Source: Emticicia oligotrophica DSM 17448 | GTDB lineage: Bacteria; Bacteroidota; Bacteroidia; Cytophagales; Spirosomataceae | Direction: 5' to 3' | Length of the DNA: 64,000 bases | NCBI RefSeq assembly: GCF_000263195.1 | Contig: NC_018748.1 | Coordinates: 1,798,001 to 1,862,000 of the forward strand | Shown here: one piece after another, positions 46,001 to 56,093 of the stretch | How positions within the stretch are numbered: the first letter of the stretch is position 1 | How the letters are laid out: the number at the start of each line of letters is the position of its first letter | The notes under the pieces: model-generated | The model's input: the letters and a program-made list of their open reading frames with translations, nothing else | Told to the model about the DNA's origin: nothing | Databases searched by the model: none | Translations under genes and position numbers: made by a program

Positions 46001-47542
46001 ATGCTGTCTAAAACCTTCGGGGCTGCTGTTTATGGTGTCGATGCAACTTTAATTACTGTCGAAGTAAGTGTCGTACAAGGAACTGGAATGGCCATTGTTG
46101 GCTTACCAGATGGAGCGGTAAAAGAAAGTCAACAACGAGTTGATGCTGCCCTCAAAAACTGTAATTATCAAATTTCTCGTCAAAAAACAGTTATTAACCT
46201 CGCCCCTGCTGATATTCGAAAAGAAGGCTCTGCCTATGATTTGCCAATGGCTTTGGGTTTACTTGCGGTATCTGGACAAATAAAAACAACTAAGAACTTA
46301 GAAGATTACGTTATTTTAGGCGAATTAGCTTTAGATGGAACCCTTCGCCCTATCAAAGGAGTTTTGCCGATTGCCATTGAAGCTCGAAAAAACAAGCTGA
46401 AAGGCTTTATTCTTCCCGCTGAAAATGCCATGGAAGCTTCAATTGTGAATTCATTAGATGTTATTCCTGTCGAATCACTCACCGAAGCCATTGATTTTCT
46501 AACAGGAAGAAAAGAAATTGAGCCACTCGTGACCGATACCCGCGATATTTTCTTTAATTCCATCAATGAATACGATGCTGATTTTTCGCACGTGCAAGGA
46601 CAAGAAAATATTAAACGTGCCATGGAAATTGCGGCCGCTGGCGGGCACAATGTGATTATGATTGGCCCTCCGGGAGCAGGGAAAACAATGCTTGCCAAAC
46701 GAATTCCTTCGATTTTGCCACCATTAACACTTCATGAAGCACTCGAAACCACCAAAATTCACTCGGTGGCAGGAAAGTTGGGAACAAAAGCCACGCTCAT
46801 TGCTCGACGACCGTTTCGTTCGCCACATCACTCTATTTCTGATGCTGCCCTGGTTGGCGGAGGAAGTTTTCCCCAACCTGGTGAAATTTCATTGGCTCAT
46901 AATGGTGTATTATTTCTTGATGAGCTTCCCGAATTTAAACGCACGGTTTTAGAAGTAATGCGTCAGCCATTGGAAGAGCGAAAAGTAGTTATTTCTCGCA
47001 CACGGCAAGCAGTTGATTTTCCAGCCAATTTTATGCTCATTGCCAGTATGAACCCTTGCCCATGTGGTTATTACAATCATCCTGAAAAAGATTGTTCTTG
47101 TCCACCAGGAACTGTAGGCAAATACCTAAATAAAATTTCTGGGCCCCTTTTAGATAGAATTGACTTACACGTAGAAGTGACCCCCGTAAGTTTCGACCAA
47201 ATTGCCTCTACTCGCAAAAATGAAACTTCAGCCGAAATTCGTGAGCGTGTAGTAAAAGCCAGAGAAATTCAAACTCAACGTTTTGAGAATTACCCCGAAA
47301 TACACTCCAACGCTATGATGCCACCCGAAATGGTGAAAGTAATCTGTGATATTGGCGATGCAGGAAAAGCATTACTCAAAAAAGCAATGGAACGCCTCGG
47401 TCTTTCAGCACGTGCCTATGATCGTATTCTAAAGGTAAGTCGAACAATTGCCGATTTGGCAGGTTCAGAGGAAATCAGAATTGAGCATTTGGCTGAAGCC
47501 ATCCAATACCGTAGTTTGGATAGAGAAAATTGGGCAGGGTGA
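46001..47542 (+). CDS. comM: YifB/ComM-type Mg-chelatase-like AAA+ ATPase
   Basis: In naturally competent bacteria ComM is a hexameric helicase that promotes branch migration during transformation; in many others the role is unknown. The 513 residues have an N-terminal Lon-like ChlI domain (AVYGVDATLITVEVSV, then GLPDGAVKESQQRV). The Mg-chelatase AAA+ core has Walker A MIGPPGAGKTMLAKR, a GVLFLDELPEF Walker B, and the cysteine-rich NPCPCGYYNHPEKDCSCPPG loop. The C-terminal helical domain ends ENWAG. The length is normal. Confidence 0.93.
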   Translation: MLSKTFGAAVYGVDATLITVEVSVVQGTGMAIVGLPDGAVKESQQRVDAALKNCNYQISRQKTVINLAPADIRKEGSAYDLPMALGLLAVSGQIKTTKNLEDYVILGELALDGTLRPIKGVLPIAIEARKNKLKGFILPAENAMEASIVNSLDVIPVESLTEAIDFLTGRKEIEPLVTDTRDIFFNSINEYDADFSHVQGQENIKRAMEIAAAGGHNVIMIGPPGAGKTMLAKRIPSILPPLTLHEALETTKIHSVAGKLGTKATLIARRPFRSPHHSISDAALVGGGSFPQPGEISLAHNGVLFLDELPEFKRTVLEVMRQPLEERKVVISRTRQAVDFPANFMLIASMNPCPCGYYNHPEKDCSCPPGTVGKYLNKISGPLLDRIDLHVEVTPVSFDQIASTRKNETSAEIRERVVKAREIQTQRFENYPEIHSNAMMPPEMVKVICDIGDAGKALLKKAMERLGLSARAYDRILKVSRTIADLAGSEEIRIEHLAEAIQYRSLDRENWAG

Positions 47543-48025
47543 AATTTAAAGTTAAATATATTATTGGTGTCTATTTAACCTATAAAAACTATTCAATAAA
47601 AAAATAATTGACGTTTACATGTAAAACCCCTGCTCAATAAATTATTCTTAAATGTATTTAACAATTGGGTTTTGTTACTTAAATCAAACTTTTAGATTAA
47701 AAAAATCTGCTTCAAATTTCATACTGGTTATCAATTATTTTTGATAACCAGTGTATCTTACTCCTCTCTTCTCCTACTTTCAATTAATTACAAAATTCAA
47801 ATACGCTAATTTTAGCACATTCCGTGACTTTAATACCTACTGAGTAGATTTGTTCTCTAGTTTCAATAATCGCCCATCATCATACTAAGGTCAATTCAAC
47901 AAGCCTTTTAAAAATATATTTTGATTTTTAAAAAGCCCATTGTGACCTAAACTTCCATACAAGAGTCAAATAAAATCACAAATGTTTATTGATATATGTG
48001 ATTGCCTGATATATACATATTAAAG
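47543..48025. other. 483-bp gap before the toxin locus
   Basis: AT-rich, without a convincing gene. It contains one hairpin (47723-47752) and marks the border between the core gene set and the accessory toxin array. No attachment-site repeat or integrase is seen. Confidence 0.6.
47723..47752. repeat. 12-bp perfect inverted repeat
   Basis: Arms 47723-47734 and 47741-47752 enclose a 6-nt loop. It lies 180 bp after the comM stop and 274 bp before the giant gene. The right side lacks a T run, so terminator or operator is undecided. Confidence 0.4.
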
Positions 48026-51000
48026 ATGACTTTTCCTTACTACAAATCCATCACAAGGCTATTTGGTAGAAGTTTGACTATGGTCTTGTTTCTGCTATCC
48101 ACAAGAGCTTTGAGTCAAAACTACCCCGTTACTTGCACTCCCATTGTCAAGCCGAGCTACACTCTAAAATGGTCGGAGATTAGTACCAGTACCGATATGT
48201 TCAAGGTGCATTTATTACTCAAAGACCTGACCAAACCTTCGGTGGATGTTTATTTAAAAATCCGTTTATCGGGTGTTGGGGTTGATATTCGTACCATAGA
48301 TGGCTTTATTCCAAATCAGACCTTGACACTAATCCCTGGACAACCAAGAATGCTGACCGCCAGTGATTTAGCCGAGTATTTCAATATCTCGAATTTAGTT
48401 GTGGATGGCGTGGATATTAGTGCTTTGTATAATGGTGGACGTTTGCCTGAAGGACTCTACACTTGGACAGTAGAAGCCTACGAAGTTGACCGAAACAGAC
48501 AAGTATCTAATACGGGTATGGCCTTGATGAATGTATTCAAAAACTATCCGCCTATCATCAATATTCCGCAGGATGGAGCGATTCTACCCGTTACAACTCC
48601 CCAAAATGTTTTGTTTTCTTGGACGAGCCGCAGCACGGCATCGTTGAATGCCGCCCAAGGAAAAACCTATAAACTTAGAATCTACCCCCTCAGCGGCGAT
48701 GATGACCCCAATGTAGTTGCCAATAGCGGAATTCAGCCAATTGAAATTACCACTACCAATCCTTATTTTAATTATGGAGCAGGGAATATTCCGCTGGAGA
48801 AAGGAAAACGCTATGCCGTTCAGGTGCAAGAATTAGATGATACGAATGCGGATGATTATGAAAATGAGGGAAAAAGTCAAGTGGTTACTTTTAGCTACGG
48901 CAAGCCCTGCGTAGCCCCCGAAGGTATGGTGATTAATCCAATTGGCAAAGGAAGAGTAGAGTTGACCTGTGAAGCCACTGCCGAAGATGCCGAGACTTAT
49001 CCCATCACGGCTTGGTATAAAACAACCAAGACTTCGATTTGGAATTCTGTACCATTCAATGGTAACAGTGCGGTCATTAGTGGATTGAAAGATAAAACAG
49101 ACTATGAGTTTAAGCTGAGTTCAGCTTGTGGAGATAATACCAACACTATGGCTGCACTTCGTGAAGGAGATATACTCCCTTCGGGAGACCCAAGTACTGA
49201 GCCAGAAATATTTAAGATTGATGATTCGGAGTTTGATGAAGAAGACCCTGAAATGATAGACCCTGCTATTCTTGACCCTTATACGATTGGTGTTGAAATC
49301 AATACCGATGGTACGACAAGACCTGTGGAGACTTTAGATGGTATTTTTAACAAAATTATCAAACCTGAATGCGTGACTAATGCCGATGCTTATGCTGAAT
49401 GTAGTCCTACTCATCCATTCGTTGACTTGCCACCAGTTGATGCCGAAGACCTTCGCTCGCTCAATGTAGGCGATGTATTGGGTATTTACGATTACGCTGT
49501 TTTAGTGACGGCAATTGGTGGCGGCAATACACTTTCAGGGAAGGGGCTTGTAAAGCTACCATTTTTAGATAACTCTTTCATGGCCGTTGAGTTTTCGGGT
49601 ATCAAAGCAAAAAAAGGTGAAGCAGGTACACAAGGCGGCTGTGTATATGAGGTGGGCGATTACTTCCGCACTCGCCCAATCAGCCAAACTGACTTGCAAA
49701 ATGAGCAAGTTAGAACCATTGCCGATATTATCAAACTCACCGAACCTACGGTTTTTCATGGTGATTTAGAAGTAGCCATAAAAAAATACCAAGAAAAAGG
49801 TAGCGAAATAGCGACCAAAGGAACAGTAACCCCACAAGAAAAACAGGATTTACTGACTTATACCAAAGGGGTAGAAGTAGCCATCGGTACTTGGAAAGAT
49901 AAGTTTTCGGAGGTATTTGGTTCGGGTGAAACTGACCCTAAAATAGCCGAAATCATAGGAGATATGACGGCCATCTTGACCCAACTCAATGCCGATAAAC
50001 AAACCATTGAAGGCGGAACGCCGCCCGCAGGAACAAGTTACCCGACCATTCCAGATTTAAAAGCCAAGGTTGATGCTATTATTGAGAAAATAAAGGCATT
50101 ACATCAAGAAAACACCCCTAAACCACCAAGAATACAAAATGTAATTGTCGCTGACATAGGGACTAATCAATCAACTATTGTTTGGGAAGGCGACCCAAGA
50201 TTTACTAAATATGTAATCAGCTACAAAACTCCCAATGGAGGAGAATTAATAGAGACTGTAGATAGTAAAAATAGTTTATACCTTAAAAAACTACAAGAAA
50301 ATAGTAATTACGAGTTTAAAATTGATGCGTACATCGGCAGTAAATTAGGAGATACTTACTTAAATGGAAAATTCAGTACACTTAAAAATATATTGCCCAA
50401 ACCTGAAAATGTTAAAATTGTACAACTTGACAAAAACTCCCTTAAACTATCTTGGGATAAGAATAAGTTACACGAAAGTTATAGATTAGTATATAGAGAT
50501 AAAGTTGGGTTAGAAAAGTTTATTCCAATAGGAAACAGAAATACCATAACATTAGAAGATTTAGATTCCGAACAATTATATGATTATGAATTAGTTGCAG
50601 TGGGTAACAATCTAACAAGTGATGCAACTTTGGGTAATTTTAATACCTGTAAGGCAATTGCAAGAGTACTTTACTACGATAGAACACAGCTCAAAAATAT
50701 TTGGACAACCAACCCCATCTCAATAATTAGTGGGGATGGGATAACATTACAACTAACAGGATGCAGTGGTTCCGTAACTTGGAAGTCATCTACAACCGAT
50801 ATTAATGAATCAAGTCCCACTTTTTGCCCCTCTAAAAGTAGTGTGTATGTCGGCATTTGTGGTAATGATGGGTGTCAATCAGACCCTATTACAGTTAATG
50901 TCACCCAGCCAGAATGTACTACTGAGACCAAACTTACAACTCCCTCCAATATTGTAAAAAAAGGAGACAAAGTTCTCTTATTAAGCTCTTGCCCATATAA

Positions 51001-54000
51001 TGCAACTGGTTCTCTAAGTTTTATAAATGCAAATGGCAATTTTGGGTCTGCCTATTCAGATATGGCAATCAATGGCAAAACTACTTTTATCCTGAGTTGT
51101 ACAACTCAGTATGGTGGTTTTTGTGGATATAATACCACTTACACAAAAACTTGTAAAAGTGAAGTAACGGTAGATGTCTATTTGCCATGTGAAAATTATT
51201 TTGGAGTACCTTTTTCCGTGAGTAGTTCTAAAACAAACAATATAAATATTGGAGAAGAAATTACGCTAAAGGCGACAGGTTGTCCCACTACTGTCAATTG
51301 GAATAATGGAAAAACAGGAACAATAATTACCATTAAACCTACTGAAACCCTTACGTATGTTGCATTATGTAGCAGGACTCCTTTAACACCCTGTGGTGAT
51401 GTAGTTAAATTAAATGTAAATCCATTTAAGATTTTAGCCCAGCCTTTAAAAAACTCATATAAAATTGCTGAAAACATCACACTTACAGCACAAGGTTGTG
51501 GTGATATTGTCAAATGGAGTACAGGAGAAGAAGGAAACTTCATTGTCGTACAACCAGTCACAAATGTTACCTATGAAGCTGTATGTATGGATAAAAAAGC
51601 AACTCAAAACATAAAAATTGATAAGTTTTTAGCTCCAGAAATTGTTTGTGAAGACTTTAAACCTAAAGCTACTCCAACGACTATCTTTAAGGGTGAGTCT
51701 AATACCGTTAAATTAATTGGTGATGGCTGTACAAACGGGAAAGTCATTTGGAAAAACAAAAGTACAGGAACAATAATTAGTAATTTATCACCAACAGATG
51801 CTTCCATAATTTTAAGTAACGCAACTACATTTATTGCTACATGTAATAAAGTAGGATTTTCTCCCTCTGTGATAGAAGTACCGATTAATGCCACATTAAG
51901 AAATTTCCAGTTAACGGCTTCAAAAACACAGATTCCTTATGGAAAAACCCAACCTGTTATCCTTACAACCAGTGGGTGTATTGGTGGAAGTGTATTTTGG
52001 TCTGATGGAGAAGCCCAAGGGCAAGCTGTAAGAACGGTAAATGTTAGCCCTCCAAAAACATTTCAAGCTACATGTAAGGGTGAAGACTTTGAGGCTACCA
52101 AAACGGTCACTATTAATGTTCAATTGACGGGTTCTGGTGCTGTATTAGCAGGTACACAAGGCACATGCCCTAAAAATTTTGGTATTAATTTTTATAAAAA
52201 TGCAACCGATAAAAAGCCTTATTATGGCTTTCCTGTCGTAAAACCTGGACAAGAAATAAGGTTGGAGGTGGTGGGTTGTAGTACAACTCCTATCTGGTCT
52301 TGGGATGACCAGTATAGTATTAATACCTCCATAAAAACAAAACAAAATGACCGGGTTACTTATTATACCGTGAAATGTGGCAGTACCTGTTCTGCATTTA
52401 TTGGGGTAACTGCTTTTGATTGTGAAGGTTGGCAGAATACAACAAAAGAGGAATCATGGCCTGTCAATGATATTATTGATTTAGTACCAAATGTTTCATG
52501 TCCAGTTACTGTAAGTTGGTATAAAAAGGAAGGTACAGGTTTTAACTATTATGGAATAGAAGAAAACGAACGAGGTGGCATTGGTGTACGTGTAACTAAT
52601 ACAATAACTACCTATAAAGCAATTTGTAGTATTGATGGGGTCGATTGTTCTTTAAGTTATACAATAAAACCTAAAATTAACGCAACCAATGATGCACCAT
52701 CTGAGACTCCTGTTGCTGGGGGAAGAGTTGCCTATGCAACTACTTCTACTTGCAGCGAAACAAAAATACAACTTAAGCAGGCAATGGCAGGATATATTGC
52801 AGGCCTATTATGTGCCGATATTAATTTGTTAAAAGATAAAGAGGGTAAAATATCTGCTGAAAAAGTAGCACAATTCTTACCAAAACTCGAATCAGGGTTG
52901 AAAACAGTTGCTACTTACCAGCTCCCGGCTAATAAAGAGGCAATAATTAATGCCATAGTAAACGGTAATTCTGATGAATGCGATTTTGGAAATGCAGCCG
53001 AATTATTAGCAAGTACATTCGAAGGAGATATTCTAATAAGCGATTATAAAGAAAAAACAAAGACATCCCCAGAGGTAAATGATAAATTATTACAAGACTA
53101 TCTTGGTAAGAAATACATCATTGACTTACCAGACCCTGATACAAAAACAACTACTAAGAACTATAAAATAGGTAATTATCTGGTAAGCTTTTATGTAGAT
53201 GTGGTAAGGAATACCGCAGGTAATTACATCATAAATGGAAAAGAGTATAAACCTTTAGTTTATGACGGTAGTAACGGTTTTGCGGGCTTTTATGATATTA
53301 ATATTCTACCAAGCATCAAAAAAGATGAAAATGGTAAGTACCTGACCGATGATTTGAATGCCAAAGGTGGTTGGCTTTTGCCTGCGTCTCAATTTTATGA
53401 ATTTAAACCATATCAACCATTTTTAGAGAATACACTCGCCGAATTACAGCCTAATTTCTTAGATTCTTTTGAATCATATTGGAACACTCTACATAAATGT
53501 ACCACAACCCAACTGAGAGCCTATGACAACGGAATAGTGCCTGAGTGTTTTTGGAAAGGAGTTGGCAACCCCAACTTTGCACAATTGGCGGGTGTTATTG
53601 ATGAAACCTATCGGACAGGGGTAAATTTTGGGCAATTTGGCAAATTCGTAATGCCACTTAGTAATATAGACGACCTACTTCGTGATTATCTATTGGGAAT
53701 TACCTGTGAAGACGAGTTGTGGGATAATATCAAGAAAATAGACAAACTCGAAGATGAGATACGCAAGCTTGATTATGATAGTGAGCTTATCAATTTTGTA
53801 GTTGATAAATGGAAAAACGAACAAATAGAGACACTTGCCGAAGACATTAATGCTTGTGAAGAATACATAAAATTCAAGAAAAAAGTACCCATATATGCCG
53901 ATATTGTATTAAACTGGGATAAATGGGCGAGTGGGTTTGATGCACTCCATGCCAATATTGATAAATACGTTGAGACTTTTGCCAAAGATTTAGGTAATGT

Positions 54001-55048
54001 AGGCACGCTAAACGATTTACAGAATTATGCTATCGGCAAGCGGATGTTTGAAGTAGGTAGTATATTTGCTACTGCTGGTGGAGCAAGCCCTGCCGAAGTA
54101 GGAGTAAATACCCTAAAAAAACTCCCTAAGCTGCCTAAAAATATACCTTTACGAGCAATTGAGCATACAGCCACCGAAGTTAAAGTAATTGCCGAAGGCC
54201 AAACTACGAGTTTGTTTACTGTAAGTAAAGAAGGTGTATATACCTCAGAGCGTTGGTTTACAGGAACGGGAGTAACAACGAAGCTCGATGAAGTGACAAA
54301 TGTTCATTTCATGGAAAGAGGCAGTAGCTTTAAAACTGGTACAATTGAATTTGTTGAAGATGCCAGTGGCAATAAATGGCTAAAAGCTTCAACGACTGCC
54401 TCTCGCTATGCCAATTATCCCAATATACAAAAACTTGCAACGCATGTACTTGATGAAGTAGATAATTTAGCAGATGATTTTTTAGTTAAGTTAGAAAGTG
54501 ATTTAACTGGAAATATTGAACTAAAAACCGCTTTTGAAAGCGAGGCTGATTTAGTAGACGTTTGGAAACTTATCAAAGAGCCTAATGCTGAATTAGTTAA
54601 AAAAGTTGGAAAAATAATAAAGACCAGAAAAACAAATCCAACTGAAAGAATAAAAGAACTTGGTAAAGACCTTGATAAAGGTGAGGAGTCAATAATAGAA
54701 GGAGAGGCTGGTTTTGAAATCGAAGAACGATATGGGTACTTTGAAAGATATAAAGCCATAGACAATACAACAAAAGGGGATTGGGTTTCCTTGAGTGGCC
54801 CATACAGAGGAAAAACTTTTGATGAAACAGGTGGTGGAATTGCCGAAATGGCTATTAGCGAATTTGCAAGAAAACCGTCACAAAAAAGAAAATTCTTTGA
54901 ATCGTTGGATATACATTTTATAAAGTCTGATTATGTTGTTTTAAATCTTACTAATATGAAGCGATTGGAACCCACTTTATATACAGAAACAATGGATTAT
55001 ATTATTAATAAATTTGGAACGAATAAACTTATAAATATTACAAAATAA
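48026..55048 (+). CDS. Giant exported polymorphic toxin protein
   Basis: A 2340-residue protein starting at the ATG at 48026 (an upstream TTG frame adds eight residues). It has a signal peptide (about 1-31, LLSTRALSQ). The N-terminal region is beta-rich, and FN3-like domains lie at about 294-370, 700-787 and 791-871. At about 875-1550 come repeated cysteine-containing Ig-like units with a GC-x5-W core (for example LKATGCPTTVNW and LTAQGCGDIVKW). A helical region and a pre-toxin block (about 2075-2115, VHFMERGSSFKTGTIEF) follow. The last 145 residues are the variable tip, with GDWVSLSGPYRGKTFDETG and HFIKSDYVVLNLTNM, somewhat like CdiA-type tRNase tips. The same pre-toxin block starts two downstream orphan toxins. 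No type IX sorting domain or RHS shell is seen, so the export route past the inner membrane is unknown. Toxicity is inferred. Confidence 0.8.
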   Translation: MTFPYYKSITRLFGRSLTMVLFLLSTRALSQNYPVTCTPIVKPSYTLKWSEISTSTDMFKVHLLLKDLTKPSVDVYLKIRLSGVGVDIRTIDGFIPNQTLTLIPGQPRMLTASDLAEYFNISNLVVDGVDISALYNGGRLPEGLYTWTVEAYEVDRNRQVSNTGMALMNVFKNYPPIINIPQDGAILPVTTPQNVLFSWTSRSTASLNAAQGKTYKLRIYPLSGDDDPNVVANSGIQPIEITTTNPYFNYGAGNIPLEKGKRYAVQVQELDDTNADDYENEGKSQVVTFSYGKPCVAPEGMVINPIGKGRVELTCEATAEDAETYPITAWYKTTKTSIWNSVPFNGNSAVISGLKDKTDYEFKLSSACGDNTNTMAALREGDILPSGDPSTEPEIFKIDDSEFDEEDPEMIDPAILDPYTIGVEINTDGTTRPVETLDGIFNKIIKPECVTNADAYAECSPTHPFVDLPPVDAEDLRSLNVGDVLGIYDYAVLVTAIGGGNTLSGKGLVKLPFLDNSFMAVEFSGIKAKKGEAGTQGGCVYEVGDYFRTRPISQTDLQNEQVRTIADIIKLTEPTVFHGDLEVAIKKYQEKGSEIATKGTVTPQEKQDLLTYTKGVEVAIGTWKDKFSEVFGSGETDPKIAEIIGDMTAILTQLNADKQTIEGGTPPAGTSYPTIPDLKAKVDAIIEKIKALHQENTPKPPRIQNVIVADIGTNQSTIVWEGDPRFTKYVISYKTPNGGELIETVDSKNSLYLKKLQENSNYEFKIDAYIGSKLGDTYLNGKFSTLKNILPKPENVKIVQLDKNSLKLSWDKNKLHESYRLVYRDKVGLEKFIPIGNRNTITLEDLDSEQLYDYELVAVGNNLTSDATLGNFNTCKAIARVLYYDRTQLKNIWTTNPISIISGDGITLQLTGCSGSVTWKSSTTDINESSPTFCPSKSSVYVGICGNDGCQSDPITVNVTQPECTTETKLTTPSNIVKKGDKVLLLSSCPYNATGSLSFINANGNFGSAYSDMAINGKTTFILSCTTQYGGFCGYNTTYTKTCKSEVTVDVYLPCENYFGVPFSVSSSKTNNINIGEEITLKATGCPTTVNWNNGKTGTIITIKPTETLTYVALCSRTPLTPCGDVVKLNVNPFKILAQPLKNSYKIAENITLTAQGCGDIVKWSTGEEGNFIVVQPVTNVTYEAVCMDKKATQNIKIDKFLAPEIVCEDFKPKATPTTIFKGESNTVKLIGDGCTNGKVIWKNKSTGTIISNLSPTDASIILSNATTFIATCNKVGFSPSVIEVPINATLRNFQLTASKTQIPYGKTQPVILTTSGCIGGSVFWSDGEAQGQAVRTVNVSPPKTFQATCKGEDFEATKTVTINVQLTGSGAVLAGTQGTCPKNFGINFYKNATDKKPYYGFPVVKPGQEIRLEVVGCSTTPIWSWDDQYSINTSIKTKQNDRVTYYTVKCGSTCSAFIGVTAFDCEGWQNTTKEESWPVNDIIDLVPNVSCPVTVSWYKKEGTGFNYYGIEENERGGIGVRVTNTITTYKAICSIDGVDCSLSYTIKPKINATNDAPSETPVAGGRVAYATTSTCSETKIQLKQAMAGYIAGLLCADINLLKDKEGKISAEKVAQFLPKLESGLKTVATYQLPANKEAIINAIVNGNSDECDFGNAAELLASTFEGDILISDYKEKTKTSPEVNDKLLQDYLGKKYIIDLPDPDTKTTTKNYKIGNYLVSFYVDVVRNTAGNYIINGKEYKPLVYDGSNGFAGFYDINILPSIKKDENGKYLTDDLNAKGGWLLPASQFYEFKPYQPFLENTLAELQPNFLDSFESYWNTLHKCTTTQLRAYDNGIVPECFWKGVGNPNFAQLAGVIDETYRTGVNFGQFGKFVMPLSNIDDLLRDYLLGITCEDELWDNIKKIDKLEDEIRKLDYDSELINFVVDKWKNEQIETLAEDINACEEYIKFKKKVPIYADIVLNWDKWASGFDALHANIDKYVETFAKDLGNVGTLNDLQNYAIGKRMFEVGSIFATAGGASPAEVGVNTLKKLPKLPKNIPLRAIEHTATEVKVIAEGQTTSLFTVSKEGVYTSERWFTGTGVTTKLDEVTNVHFMERGSSFKTGTIEFVEDASGNKWLKASTTASRYANYPNIQKLATHVLDEVDNLADDFLVKLESDLTGNIELKTAFESEADLVDVWKLIKEPNAELVKKVGKIIKTRKTNPTERIKELGKDLDKGEESIIEGEAGFEIEERYGYFERYKAIDNTTKGDWVSLSGPYRGKTFDETGGGIAEMAISEFARKPSQKRKFFESLDIHFIKSDYVVLNLTNMKRLEPTLYTETMDYIINKFGTNKLINITK
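54248..54360 (+). repeat. Recombination-type homology block, main copy
   Basis: These 113 bp in the main gene, just before the variable toxin tip, recur at 57400-57512 with two differences. Their last 92 bp recur without difference at 56103-56194. The reading frame is kept in all three. Confidence 0.9.
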
Positions 55049-55479
55049 TGGGAGCAGAACCAGTTTTTTTTAATAAAAAATATTACATGGAAAATAACCA
55101 GATTGTATCTAAGGTACAGAAATTCATGGAATTATATTTGAGGGAATATGAACACCCAGAATGGTTTTATGAAGCATTAGATGATTTAAATAGTAATTTC
55201 CACATAGCTCATGGAAAGTTCTTTTTCGATGAAGAATTAATTGATAAAGAAAATAGCAGGTTGGATTATGCGATAAAAATGATTGATTTAACATTAAAAA
55301 AGATGGAAAGTATTAACAAAAGAAAGTTTATTGAATATATAAGAGAAAGTTTAAAGGGTTCTTGGTGTGACTTAATGCCCGAATCTTTTTATGATGAAAA
55401 CTGGATGGAAGAAAATGAAACTTATGAAAAATATTATGTAGGTGTTTTAAAGAGTTTAAAAGAAATTATGAAGGCCTAA
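55048..55479 (+). CDS. Probable immunity protein for the main toxin tip
   Basis: It is inferred to neutralise the toxin tip encoded just upstream. Its ATG overlaps the toxin stop codon (TAATG), which implies coupled translation. The 143 residues are helical and acidic, with KVQKFMELYL, EHPEWFYEALDDLNSNFHI, HGKFFFDEELIDKE, WCDLMPESFYDENW and a final LKSLKEIMKA. No known immunity family was recognised. A close paralogue follows at 55619-56050. Confidence 0.7.
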   Translation: MGAEPVFFNKKYYMENNQIVSKVQKFMELYLREYEHPEWFYEALDDLNSNFHIAHGKFFFDEELIDKENSRLDYAIKMIDLTLKKMESINKRKFIEYIRESLKGSWCDLMPESFYDENWMEENETYEKYYVGVLKSLKEIMKA

Positions 55480-55487
55480 GGTTTGAC

Positions 55488-55507
55488 AGTGTTCCAAATT
55501 TGGGGAT
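55488..55507 (+). repeat. Cassette-boundary element 1
   Basis: It reads agtgttccaaatttggggat and begins 8 nt after the immunity stop codon. The core CCAAATTTGG is a perfect palindrome. Confidence 0.8.
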
Positions 55508-55619
55508 TGTTTCGAACCTTACAAAGATGAAGCAATTAGAACCCACTTTATATACAGAAACAATGGATTATATTATTAGTAAATTTGGAACAAGTAAACT
55601 TATAAATATTACAAAATAA
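55508..55619 (+). pseudogene. Duplicated 3' tip of the main toxin gene
   Basis: This is a fragment of about 112 bp that repeats the last 35 or so codons of the giant toxin (the TLYTETMDYII region) in frame, with a few substitutions, and the same TAATG junction into the next immunity gene. It lacks the upstream part of the toxin, so it is not functional by itself. It shows duplication of a tip-plus-immunity unit. Confidence 0.8.
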
Positions 55620-56050
55620 TGGGCTGGGAAACGGTAAGATTTAAGGGAAAAGAGTTTGACTACAACAATGGGCTAATCTCATGGGTACAAAAGTTTATGG
55701 AGTTATTTCTTTCGAAATATCAACATCCGAAATGGTTTTATGAATTTTTAGATGATATTAAAAGTAATTTTCATATTCCCCATGGTAAGTTTTTTTTTGA
55801 TGAAGAATTAATTGATAAAGAAGATAATAGGTTAGACTATGCAATAAAAATGATTGATTTTACAATTGAAAAAATGGAAAAAATAAACAAAAGAGAGTTT
55901 ATAGAATACATTAGAAATGATTTAAAAGGAATATGGTGTGATTTAGAGCCTTCATCTTTTTACGACGACAATTGGTTAAATGAAAACGAAACTTATGTAA
56001 ATAATTATATTGGTGTTTTGAAAAAACTAAAAGAAATTATGAAGCCTTAA
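55619..56050 (+). CDS. Paralogue of the main immunity protein
   Basis: The 143 residues align without gaps to the preceding immunity protein and share roughly two-thirds of positions, including HGKFFFDEELIDKE and the LKEIMKP end. The N-terminal 20 residues and the middle differ most, as expected if each matches a slightly different toxin. Its start overlaps the stop of the toxin-tail fragment as TAATG. It may protect against sister strains carrying the older tip; this is inference. Confidence 0.7.
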   Translation: MGWETVRFKGKEFDYNNGLISWVQKFMELFLSKYQHPKWFYEFLDDIKSNFHIPHGKFFFDEELIDKEDNRLDYAIKMIDFTIEKMEKINKREFIEYIRNDLKGIWCDLEPSSFYDDNWLNENETYVNNYIGVLKKLKEIMKP

Positions 56051-56058
56051 GGTTGGAC

Positions 56059-56078
56059 AGTTTTTCAAATTTCAGGAT
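56059..56078 (+). repeat. Cassette-boundary element 2 (degenerate)
   Basis: It reads agtttttcaaatttcaggat and begins 8 nt after the second immunity stop. It keeps most of the consensus but has lost the central ttcc and ggg. Confidence 0.6.
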
Positions 56079-56093
56079 TAGAAATTTAAAAAT

